12,109 nucleotides of DNA from Methanomassiliicoccaceae archaeon (GCA_009776695.1 WRNI01000032.1:1-12109), one strand, 5' to 3'; counted from the first letter of the stretch, positions 1 through 5,447 are shown. The notes: generated by a model from the letters alone, not told the origin. Translations and numbers: made by a program.

Positions 1-87
1 GGCCAACTCAACCGTCTCAGTAAATTTGCGCTTCTTTGCACTCTCAAGTGCCTTCTGCACAGCCGTTACGGTCGATTTTTCTGCCAA
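1..87 (-). CDS. rpl1: Ribosomal protein L1 (uL1), N-terminal fragment, cut by window edge
   Basis: Only the first 29 codons are present and the reading frame runs off the left edge. The translation starts LAEKSTVTAVQKALESAKK and goes on to KFTETVEL, the typical opening helix of archaeal L1, which forms the ribosomal L1 stalk and represses its own mRNA. The start is a TTG at 87-85. An AGGAGG Shine-Dalgarno sequence at 100-95 lies 7 nt upstream and no better in-frame start exists, which supports the TTG. The gene lies downstream of rpl11 in the usual archaeal order, but has its own TATA box and a structured leader. Identification rests on a short stretch plus gene order. Confidence 0.85.
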   Translation of the reverse strand, partial: MAEKSTVTAVQKALESAKKRKFTETVELA

Positions 88-98
88 TACAATTCCTC

Positions 99-136
99 CT
101 CGTAGTACATGCGAGCCGTTGGGGCTCTCCTACAAG
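99..136 (-). promoter_or_regulatory. Candidate L1-binding autoregulatory leader of rpl1
   Basis: In the minus-strand RNA, CUUGUAG (136-130) pairs with CUACGAG (105-99), 7 bp with one U-G. Inside it GAGCC (127-123) pairs with GGCUC (117-113) around a CCAAC loop. The two helices are separated by an asymmetric internal loop: GA on the 5' side and GCAUGUA on the 3' side. Two helices joined by an asymmetric loop is the layout of L1 binding sites on 23S rRNA and on regulated mRNAs. The 3' strand of the outer helix overlaps the first two bases of the AGGAGG ribosome binding site, so stabilising the structure would hinder initiation. Function is inferred. Confidence 0.55.
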
Positions 137-158
137 CGAAACACATGATTAAAGGCAA

Positions 159-169
159 TATATATAAAG
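159..169 (-). promoter_or_regulatory. TATA box of rpl1
   Basis: The minus strand reads CTTTATATATA, very close to the archaeal TATA consensus. Transcription would start about 25 nt downstream, near 138, just ahead of the structured leader at 136-99 and the ribosome binding site. This implies that rpl1 is transcribed at least partly apart from the secE-spt5-rpl11 unit upstream. Confidence 0.6.
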
Positions 170-183
170 ATTAAGGGGGGAAA

Positions 184-198
184 CGCCGCTCAGCGGCG
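184..198 (-). terminator. Hairpin after rpl11, possible terminator
   Basis: Directly after the rpl11 stop, the minus-strand RNA forms a perfect 6-bp stem CGCCGC/GCGGCG closed by a UGA loop, followed by UUU, a run of C, then UUAAUCUUU. It sits between rpl11 and the rpl1 TATA box, where the first transcript would be expected to end. The U tract is short, so termination is only a possibility. Confidence 0.35.
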
Positions 199-204
199 GC
201 ACGC

Positions 205-687
205 TCAGCAAAGAACGCTGTCGTATGCTCCCGATTTGACGTCCGCCTGGAATACCTTGGGATCCTTTCCGTCTATCGTAACGCCTACGCAGACGCAGTT
301 CCCGGCCACTTCGAGGACACGCGCTTTAACGGTGGCGCCGAGAAGGTCGTACCTCTTCATCTCGGCGATCTTTTTTGCCTGCTCTACCGTAAGGTCGCCG
401 ACCTTTGTTGTTCGGGTGTTACTGGAACCGCTCGCCAGCCCGAGCTCGCCTTTGATGAGGGCGGACATCGGCGGTGTTCCCACCTTTATCTCAAAGTTCT
501 TGTTCTCGTCGATTATTATCTTCACGGGAACTTTCATTCCTTCGAACGCTTTCGTCTTTTCGTTAATGGCCGCTATGACCTCGTTTATCTTCACGCCCTT
601 CGGGCCCAGCGCGGGACCGAGCGGCGGGCCTGCGGTCGCTTTGCCGCCGTCAACCAACGCTTCAACAGTATCTGCCATGTTGCTCAC
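205..687 (-). CDS. rpl11: Ribosomal protein L11 (uL11)
   Basis: This is a complete 160-residue L11, the protein that binds the GTPase-centre of 23S rRNA at the base of the L7/L12-P1 stalk. The N-terminal signature GKATAGPPLGPALGP is present, followed by VKINEVIAAINEKT. The C-terminal RNA-binding domain holds PPMSALIKGELG and the lysine-rich TTKVGDLTVEQAKKIAEMK. The frame opens with a GTG at 687-685 that overlaps the spt5 stop in a GTGA arrangement. An ATG three codons later (678-676) gives a start MADTVEAL that matches the family just as well, so the true start may be either. Overlap with spt5 implies translational coupling in the secE-spt5-rpl11 operon. Confidence 0.97.
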   Translation of the reverse strand: MSNMADTVEALVDGGKATAGPPLGPALGPKGVKINEVIAAINEKTKAFEGMKVPVKIIIDENKNFEIKVGTPPMSALIKGELGLASGSSNTRTTKVGDLTVEQAKKIAEMKRYDLLGATVKARVLEVAGNCVCVGVTIDGKDPKVFQADVKSGAYDSVLC

Positions 688-1502
688 TTATCCTTTTCGA
701 TGATCCTGACGCTGTCCCCTTTCACGGTCACCGGTATCGGGACCATCGCCTCTATCAATTCCACAGTTATTTCCTCTTTGTTGTTGTCTATGTGCTGGAC
801 CCTCGCCCTCTCGCCCTTGAACGGGCCGTTGATCAGTTCGACGAGGTCCCCTTCGACTATCCCCACGACCGTTGATAACGGTGTCAGATAATGGTCGATC
901 TCCGCTAACGACGTCTCGCCGTCGACGAACGAACGGGCCTTTCTGATATCTCTTGTCTTCTCCCTGAGGCGCTCGGTGTTCATGCCCTCGACGAAAACAT
1001 AACCGCGTAAGTTCCCCGGGCTGAGTATCGCGAATATGTCCTTCTCGCCGATGCCGGCCTTGGACAGGAGGCTGTCAACGACGCTCTTCTCCTGGTCTAT
1101 CTGCGTCTTGAGGATCATCACCGACTGTTTCGCGGAAGCGCGGAACGTCTCGCTGACGGTGCCGCCGTCCGACGTCGCCGTGACGTCGACGATGACCTCG
1201 TCGCCGTATCGGGCGCCTTTCGGTGCGATGACCTCCAGCCTGAACTCTTTGGGATGTTTGCCCGGTGAGTCCACCTCCACATCCCTCTTGCTCCGGTAAT
1301 TGCTCCAAAGCTCGCCCGTCGAATCGTAAAGGGTGACGTTCCACTCCGGCGCGTTCTCCGCGTCCGGTCCGGTGGTTATATCAAAATTTATCCAGACCTT
1401 CCCCGCGGCCGCCGCCTTCGCCTGGAAGGCCCATACGGTGCTGCCGCCGGCGGATATCATCCTGTCACGCTGTCCGTTATCATCCGTGGAATTGCCTGAC
1501 AT
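684..1502 (-). CDS. spt5: Transcription elongation factor Spt5 (NusG) with extra N-terminal domain
   Basis: The 272-residue protein has the Spt5/NusG core at its C-terminal half. An NGN domain spans about residues 127-205 (VMILKTQIDQE, then GYVFVEG) and a KOW domain about 214-267 (GDLVELINGPFKGERARV). Spt5 binds RNA polymerase over the DNA cleft with Spt4 and promotes processive elongation. Archaeal Spt5 is usually about 145-155 residues. Here about 120 residues precede the NGN domain, rich in beta-type sequence (KEFRLEVIAPKG, DEVIVDVTATSDGG), like an immunoglobulin-like or NEW3-type sandwich. The extension is in frame, has codon use like its neighbours and lacks a signal peptide. A GGAGG ribosome binding site lies just upstream of the ATG. 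The gene sits 12 nt after secE and overlaps rpl11 by 4 nt. Confidence 0.95.
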   Translation of the reverse strand: MSGNSTDDNGQRDRMISAGGSTVWAFQAKAAAAGKVWINFDITTGPDAENAPEWNVTLYDSTGELWSNYRSKRDVEVDSPGKHPKEFRLEVIAPKGARYGDEVIVDVTATSDGGTVSETFRASAKQSVMILKTQIDQEKSVVDSLLSKAGIGEKDIFAILSPGNLRGYVFVEGMNTERLREKTRDIRKARSFVDGETSLAEIDHYLTPLSTVVGIVEGDLVELINGPFKGERARVQHIDNNKEEITVELIEAMVPIPVTVKGDSVRIIEKDK

Positions 1503-1514
1503 TTCATACCTCCG

Positions 1515-1736
1515 TCAAAAATATCCGGGGAGATAGTTCATGATCCACATGATCGCAAAGCCCACGGCCCCCAGCAGCAGTATCCCGGCGCCGGTGATCA
1601 TGACGATCCTCTTGTACTCGTCCCTGTCCGGTCTGTGGGCCATTTTAAGGACCCTTCCGTACCTGCCCTTACCTATGCTGCGGAACTTGGATTCCAGATC
1701 GTCCTGGACCGCTGAGGCTTTTTCTTCGACGTTCAT
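1515..1736 (-). CDS. secE: Preprotein translocase subunit SecE (Sec61 gamma)
   Basis: This 73-residue protein has a charged N-terminal amphipathic region (about 1-42, including MAHRPDRDEY) followed by one hydrophobic membrane segment at about residues 44-68. That is the layout of archaeal SecE/Sec61 gamma, which clamps the SecY channel. The PDRDEY-type motif ahead of the membrane span is typical. The ATG at 1736 follows GTGAGGG, a usable ribosome binding site. It is first in the run secE-spt5-rpl11, an order conserved in many euryarchaea, which strengthens the assignment of such a small protein. Confidence 0.93.
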   Translation of the reverse strand: MNVEEKASAVQDDLESKFRSIGKGRYGRVLKMAHRPDRDEYKRIVMITGAGILLLGAVGFAIMWIMNYLPGYF

Positions 1737-1749
1737 TCTTCTTCCCTCA

Positions 1750-1808
1750 CGTTATCACCGCGATCGGCGGTCATTGTCCTTTTCGTTATCACTGACGTAT
1801 GGACAATG
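1750..1808 (-). promoter_or_regulatory. Structured leader of the secE operon
   Basis: The minus-strand RNA forms two hairpins that abut exactly. The first pairs CAUUGUCC (1808-1801) with GGACAAUG (1779-1772), a perfect 8 bp with a 21-nt loop. The second pairs ACCGC (1771-1767) with GCGGU (1761-1757). The 9-nt sequence GTGATAACG occurs twice, once in the loop of the first hairpin (1792-1784) and once after the second (1758-1750), just before the secE ribosome binding site. A control role is possible but not shown. Confidence 0.35.
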
Positions 1809-1832
1809 GAGATATCCCTTAAAAAGCATTAG

Positions 1833-1842
1833 TATTTTAAAG
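1833..1842 (-). promoter_or_regulatory. Probable TATA box of the secE operon
   Basis: The minus strand reads CTTTAAAATA. A start site about 25 nt downstream would fall near 1812, only a few bases before the first leader hairpin at 1808, giving a leader of roughly 75 nt. A second AT-rich stretch (TTTTTAAGG, around 1817-1825) is a weaker alternative. Confidence 0.4.
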
Positions 1843-1919
1843 ATTTCGGTCAGAAGGTCTGCCTTGCCCTTTCTGCGGAACGACGCACGCAGCGCCGTAA
1901 GGCGGTCAGCGTGCGCATC

Positions 1920-1929
1920 TTGATATATC
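1920..1929 (+). promoter_or_regulatory. TATA box of the glycosyltransferase gene
   Basis: TTGATATATC lies about 31 nt before the ATG at 1956, so the predicted start site (near 1950) leaves a leader of only a few bases. No Shine-Dalgarno sequence precedes that ATG, consistent with near-leaderless translation. The core GATATATC is palindromic and could also direct transcription leftward toward secE. Confidence 0.45.
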
Positions 1930-1955
1930 CGCCGCATATTCGGAAACATGAGACA

Positions 1956-2687
1956 ATGCCGGGAACGTGCACGATCGTCATACCCACGTACAACGAAGAG
2001 AAGAACATCGTCAACATGGCGAAGCGTATCAGAGAGCTCTATCCAAATTTTTACATAATGTTCATGGACGACAATTCAACAGATACGTCCAAGGAACTTA
2101 TCGACGGCCTTAACGACCCGAGGACGAAGCTGGTCACAAGGAAGCCGGAGGAGAGGGGACTGGCGGCGAGCGTGTTACAGGGTATCGTTGAAGCAGGCAC
2201 TGATTATTTCATGACGATAGACTGCGACTTCCAGCATCCACCGGAAGCGCTCGGCGAAATGTACGAGAAAATGGAAGAAGGATGCGACCTGTGCGTCGGC
2301 GTGAGGAAAGACAGGTTCGCGCTGGGATTCGTGAGATGGGCGGGGTCATGGGCGTTCAATGTGTACACCGACCTTTATCTTCTGTACCGCGGAAAAAGAC
2401 CGTCCGCGGATATCATGAGCGGCCTGATCGCCGGAAGGACCGACGTGTTCGTTCCGGTGATCACGGAGAATTGGGACGGACTGGAGATGAAGGGATGGAA
2501 GGTCCTTCTGGACCTTCTGAAGTTCGGCCCGTCCGATCTCAGGATATCCAACGTAATGTACAGGTTCGCCAAGAGGGCGGAGGGCGAATCGCACATCAAC
2601 TCACGCGTTGTGTTAACGACGTTCGACCAATGCGGCCGGTTCGGTAAGTTCTGCTCTAAAGTTTATAAAAAGATAAGAGGAATGTGA
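1956..2687 (+). CDS. GT2 glycosyltransferase, dolichol-phosphate mannose synthase-like
   Basis: This 243-residue protein is a single GT-A domain of the polyprenol-phosphate mannose/glucose synthase type. It transfers a sugar from a nucleotide donor to a lipid phosphate on the cytoplasmic face of the membrane, feeding glycan or glycolipid synthesis. Visible motifs are TIVIPTYNEEKNI at the N terminus, DDNSTD (38-43) and the metal-binding DCDFQHPPE (89-97). GLAASVLQG at about 68-76 is typical of Dpm1-like enzymes. There are no membrane segments after the catalytic domain, so it resembles stand-alone Dpm1 rather than the GtrA-fused form. An in-frame GTG at 1911 would add 15 residues, but the family start and the promoter position favour the ATG at 1956. 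Donor sugar and acceptor cannot be read from sequence. Its stop codon abuts that of the next gene. Confidence 0.85.
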   Translation: MPGTCTIVIPTYNEEKNIVNMAKRIRELYPNFYIMFMDDNSTDTSKELIDGLNDPRTKLVTRKPEERGLAASVLQGIVEAGTDYFMTIDCDFQHPPEALGEMYEKMEEGCDLCVGVRKDRFALGFVRWAGSWAFNVYTDLYLLYRGKRPSADIMSGLIAGRTDVFVPVITENWDGLEMKGWKVLLDLLKFGPSDLRISNVMYRFAKRAEGESHINSRVVLTTFDQCGRFGKFCSKVYKKIRGM

Positions 2688-3335
2688 TCATTCGGCGACG
2701 GTCCCGTCCGTCGTCAGCACGACCGTGCTGAAAGGCACATTGTCCATGACCATCGCCAGCGCTTCCCTGACCATACGTGATAATGCGGCGCAGCACGGTA
2801 TGTCAAGTCTTACCAGCGTTACCGATCTGACGTGATTTTTGCCTATTATTTCAGTAAGCCGCTGGCCGTAGTCCTCGCGGTCAAGCTTCGGGCAGCCGAT
2901 CAGGACGACCCTGTCCCGCATATATTTCTCGTGGAAGTCGGCGCTGACGAATGCGGTGCAGTCAGCTGCCACGAGAATGTCCGCGTCCTTCAGGAACGGC
3001 GCGTCCAGCGGCACGAGCTTTAACTGTATGGGCCATCTGGTCATCTCGCCCTTCGATCCCGGACGGCCCTTCACATCGTCAACGCAGCTGCATTTGTGCA
3101 CCATCACCTGTATCCCGTCAGGCTCGTCATTGAACGGTAACGTTTCTTTGGTGACGAACGTTATGGCACCGGCAGGGCATGCGGGCAGACAATCGCCGAG
3201 CCCGTCGCAGTGGTCCTCGCGGACAAGCTTCGCCTTATTGTTGATAAGCGCTATGGCGCCTTCGTGGCACGCGTCCACGCAAAGACCGCAGCCGTCGCAT
3301 TTCTCGCGGTCGATGCTTATTATCTGCCTGATCAT
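2688..3335 (-). CDS. Two-cluster ferredoxin-type iron-sulfur protein with C-terminal cysteine-rich domain
   Basis: The 215-residue protein begins with a ferredoxin domain. The first cluster motif is CDGCGLCVDAC (Cys 13, 16, 19, 23). The second, CDGLGDCLPACP (Cys 43, 49, 53), has Leu where the second cysteine should be. The C-terminal part holds further cysteines (82, 84, 126, 148, 181, 182), in CSC, AADCTA, IGCPKLD and IPCC. Such proteins occur in strict anaerobes and methanogens, and I recall the Leu substitution as usual in this family. Electron transfer is the likely role; the partner is unknown. The ATG at 3335 is preferred over upstream starts, because it lies 22-25 nt after a TATA-like element and matches the usual family start. 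Confidence 0.8.
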   Translation of the reverse strand: MIRQIISIDREKCDGCGLCVDACHEGAIALINNKAKLVREDHCDGLGDCLPACPAGAITFVTKETLPFNDEPDGIQVMVHKCSCVDDVKGRPGSKGEMTRWPIQLKLVPLDAPFLKDADILVAADCTAFVSADFHEKYMRDRVVLIGCPKLDREDYGQRLTEIIGKNHVRSVTLVRLDIPCCAALSRMVREALAMVMDNVPFSTVVLTTDGTVAE

Positions 3336-3351
3336 GGCACCGTATCCATTT

Positions 3352-3361
3352 GATATAATAA
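3352..3361 (-). promoter_or_regulatory. TATA-like element of the ferredoxin-type gene
   Basis: The minus strand reads TTATTATATC, with its centre about 22 nt before the chosen ATG at 3335. This would give a leaderless mRNA, and no good Shine-Dalgarno sequence precedes that ATG. The element lies inside the longer open frame that starts at 3416, which argues against the longer start. Confidence 0.4.
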
Positions 3362-3440
3362 GCATTATTCTCTCGGTGCTCACGGTCAGGCCGCGCAATG
3401 GCATAACGGCGATCATTTTTTTGCGGACGCGGTGTCCTAT

Positions 3441-3450
3441 GTGTTATATG
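3441..3450 (+). promoter_or_regulatory. TATA-like element and possible operator of the RHH-FtsZ operon
   Basis: GTGTTATATG lies about 45 nt before the ATG at 3491, predicting a leader of about 20 nt. It is followed closely by TGCGTTATGCG, so the region holds two similar GTTAT-containing units in tandem. Because the first gene encodes a ribbon-helix-helix protein, an autoregulatory operator here is plausible but not shown. Confidence 0.3.
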
Positions 3451-3490
3451 TGCGTTATGCGTTCATCTGTCGGACGGACGGCAGACAAGG

Positions 3491-3781
3491 ATGAATCAAA
3501 CAGAGAGGATAACCGTAAGACTTCAGCCGGAAACGGCGGAACTGATACAGAAGCTCGTGGACAACGGCGAGTACGCTAACGTATCGGACGTGATACGCGT
3601 TGCCTTGGACGAGTTCCTGAGAGCACGTTCCGGCAGCCGCAGCGTCGTGACCGTGGAACTGCCGAAGGCGAAGGTCATAGAGCTTGAGACGCTGGTGCAG
3701 GACGGCGATTCGGTATCGCTTGACGACGCGATAAGGAACGCCGTCAGAGAATATGTCAGGGCGCGCATAAGATCACCGTGA
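3491..3781 (+). CDS. Tandem ribbon-helix-helix DNA-binding protein, CdrS-like context
   Basis: This 96-residue protein appears to carry two ribbon-helix-helix (Arc/MetJ/CopG) units: residues 6-46 (ITVRLQPETAELIQKLV, then SDVIRVALDEFLRAR) and 52-92 (VVTVELPKAKVIELETLV, then LDDAIRNAVREYVRAR). RHH proteins bind DNA through the beta strand of a dimer, so two units in one chain could act as an intramolecular dimer or a higher assembly. Its stop overlaps the start of the FtsZ-like gene by one base (TGATG), so the two are co-expressed. In haloarchaea the RHH protein CdrS sits beside ftsZ2 and controls cell-division genes, which suggests a similar role here. Direct orthology to CdrS is not established. 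Confidence 0.8.
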   Translation: MNQTERITVRLQPETAELIQKLVDNGEYANVSDVIRVALDEFLRARSGSRSVVTVELPKAKVIELETLVQDGDSVSLDDAIRNAVREYVRARIRSP

Positions 3782-4677
3782 TGCAAATGTTCCGATTGTT
3801 CAGAAAAAAGGACGCCAAAGCGGCCGGCACGCTTGCCGTGGGGTGCGGGGGCGGCGGATGCAACATCGCCAACAGGCTCGGCAGAATATCAAACGTGGAC
3901 ATACTGACCGTCAACACAGACCGCAAAGGTCTCATAAGGTCGAGGTCCGATCGCCGCATCCTTCTCGGGGACGGGTCGATGGACGCCGGGTGCGAGGGCG
4001 ACGTCGAATTGGGAAGGTCTCTGACCGAGGACGCGTCGGAGATGATAAACGAGCATATCAGAAGACATCTGAACATTGTGCTGATGGTTGGCCTCGGCGG
4101 CGGCACCGGCACCGGTTCCGCCTCCGTTATCGCAGAGATGGCGAAGCGCAACGGTTCCCGTGTCATAACGATGGCGACGCTCCCGATGTCCTTCGAGGCC
4201 GGCAGAAGGAAGACCGCCGCGGACTCGCTGAGCGATCTCAAAAAAGTATCGGACATACTTTTCATCGCGGACGGCGACCGTCTTGTTGAACTTGACCCCG
4301 CGCTCGGTGCCAGGGAGGCGTTCAGCGTGCTTGACCAGATGATGTGCGAATCGTTCCTCTGCATGACGGAGATGCTCGAGGGAAAGGACGGCGAGACGAT
4401 CTTTCAAACGATCGCGGGAAGGACGCTCACGGTCTCGTTCGCCGAGGGCATGCATCCGGAAAAAGTTGCGAACGCGCTGGCCGAAGGAAAGATGATGCGC
4501 TCTCACGCCGTGTCAAGACCGATAATATTCGTGCGCGGGAACATACCTCAGGACGGTTCAGAAAAGGTCATAAGCGAGATAATAAGAGAAAGCGCCGGAT
4601 CCGAACCGATGTTCGTACAGGGGCCAGGAGGGCACGGGATGAACCTGACGATGTTCATTCCCGTTGATCACGTATAA
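3781..4677 (+). CDS. Divergent FtsZ/tubulin-superfamily GTPase
   Basis: The 298-residue protein shows the FtsZ nucleotide-binding fold. The T1-like loop GCGGGGCN is at 21-28, followed by VNTDRKGL, which corresponds to the FtsZ INTD segment. The tubulin signature GGGTGTG is at 106-112, then a T5-like TLPMSFEAGRRK. FtsZ forms the archaeal division ring or related filaments. Differences from canonical FtsZ: the T6 loop reads ADGDRL rather than the usual PNDRL. The T7 region (about 196-212, EMLEGKDGETIF) lacks the NxDxxD catalytic aspartates and looks shortened. There is no C-terminal tail beyond the globular domain. It may bind GTP yet hydrolyse it poorly, or act as an accessory FtsZ. A GTG one codon earlier (3778) is an alternative start. 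Confidence 0.82.
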   Translation: MQMFRLFRKKDAKAAGTLAVGCGGGGCNIANRLGRISNVDILTVNTDRKGLIRSRSDRRILLGDGSMDAGCEGDVELGRSLTEDASEMINEHIRRHLNIVLMVGLGGGTGTGSASVIAEMAKRNGSRVITMATLPMSFEAGRRKTAADSLSDLKKVSDILFIADGDRLVELDPALGAREAFSVLDQMMCESFLCMTEMLEGKDGETIFQTIAGRTLTVSFAEGMHPEKVANALAEGKMMRSHAVSRPIIFVRGNIPQDGSEKVISEIIRESAGSEPMFVQGPGGHGMNLTMFIPVDHV

Positions 4678-5356
4678 GTTTCGACGCGTCGCCGAACACA
4701 CCGAGTATCGTATGATACTCCCATTTCGTCGGCACGGCGCGTCCCATGAGCCTTCTGAACATCACCGCCGTCGTCTCACGGCGCTGCTCCGGATAGTCGA
4801 TGCATTCAAGCAGTTCGTCGAAGAAGGACAGCATCCGTTCATTCTCATCGGGATCGGCGGGCGTCGGTTTTGCCGATCCTATGTTTGATAACTCGTACAT
4901 GACTATGGCCGCGGCGTGCGAGATGTTCAGCACGGGGTAAGAATCGCTGGTCGGTATCGTTATCAGAATATCGCATATTTCCAGCTCGTCCTGCGCCAGT
5001 CCTTTGTCCTCCGGACCGAACAGTATCGCCGCGTTCTCGCCGTAACCGTTCATGCGTTCGGCGAACTCCGCCGCCGTTATCGGTATCCTCGCGTAATTCT
5101 TTTCGCCTTTCGTAACAATGCCGCTTGTGCCCACGGTAAGGAAGCATCCGCTTACCGCTTCCTCCATTGTACCGACGGTCTTCGCATTCTTAAGTATATG
5201 CGAGCCGTGCTTCGCGCGGCGGTACGCCTCGTCGCCTATTGCGCACGGATCGACGAGATAAAGCTCGTCAAGATCGAAATTGGCCATCGATCTGGCGACT
5301 GCCCCAACGTTACCTTCGAACTTCGGTCTCACAAGCACGATGCGCACACTGCCCAT
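4655..5356 (-). CDS. trmJ: TrmJ-type SPOUT tRNA 2'-O-methyltransferase
   Basis: This 233-residue protein is a SpoU/TrmH-class RNA methyltransferase of the TrmJ group, which methylates the 2'-OH of nucleotide 32 in tRNA using S-adenosylmethionine. All three SpoU motifs are visible: EGNVGAVARSM (14-24, with the catalytic Arg), AAILFGPEDKGL (109-120) and VLNISHAAAIVMYEL (142-156), which forms the knotted cofactor site. The C-terminal helices (about 165-233) are typical of TrmJ. The open frame extends 50 codons further upstream, but conservation begins at MGSVRIVLVRP, so the ATG at 5356 is chosen. Its last 23 bases overlap the end of the FtsZ-like gene on the other strand. Confidence 0.88.
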   Translation of the reverse strand: MGSVRIVLVRPKFEGNVGAVARSMANFDLDELYLVDPCAIGDEAYRRAKHGSHILKNAKTVGTMEEAVSGCFLTVGTSGIVTKGEKNYARIPITAAEFAERMNGYGENAAILFGPEDKGLAQDELEICDILITIPTSDSYPVLNISHAAAIVMYELSNIGSAKPTPADPDENERMLSFFDELLECIDYPEQRRETTAVMFRRLMGRAVPTKWEYHTILGVFGDASKLIRDQRE

Positions 5357-5436
5357 GAGTGCGCAAGAACATTGAAAGTATGTAATTGTGAGCATGGCAA
5401 TGTTCATGCGGGCGGGCACGGCCTCTTTCCGTCGGC

Positions 5437-5447
5437 AACAAATATGT
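5437..5447 (+). promoter_or_regulatory. Possible TATA element of the five-gene operon
   Basis: AACAAATATGT lies about 25-30 nt before the GTG start at 5470, within the 113-bp gap between the divergent trmJ and phosphopantoate ligase genes. It would give a leaderless or nearly leaderless mRNA. The match to the TATA consensus is weak. On the other strand the gap offers only a poor TTACATAC element for trmJ. Confidence 0.3.

Noticed and set aside
236..703. 155-codon plus-strand open frame opposite rpl11
   Set aside because: It is antisense to a complete, well-conserved ribosomal protein gene and shows no domain of its own.
1911..1955. GTG start at 1911 adding 15 residues to the glycosyltransferase
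   Set aside because: The family N terminus begins at MPGTCTIVIPTYN, and the extra codons cover the TATA box at 1920-1929.
3336..3416. Upstream starts extending the ferredoxin-type protein by 27 residues
   Set aside because: The extension is not ferredoxin-like, contains the TATA element, and the first conserved residues follow the ATG at 3335.
3414..3422. T-run upstream of the RHH gene as a plus-strand terminator
   Set aside because: No plus-strand gene ends nearby; the closest one stops at 2687, over 700 bp away.
3889..4506. Long minus-strand open frame opposite the FtsZ-like gene
   Set aside because: It is Arg/His-rich, has no recognisable domain, and mirrors the high third-position GC of the real gene on the plus strand.
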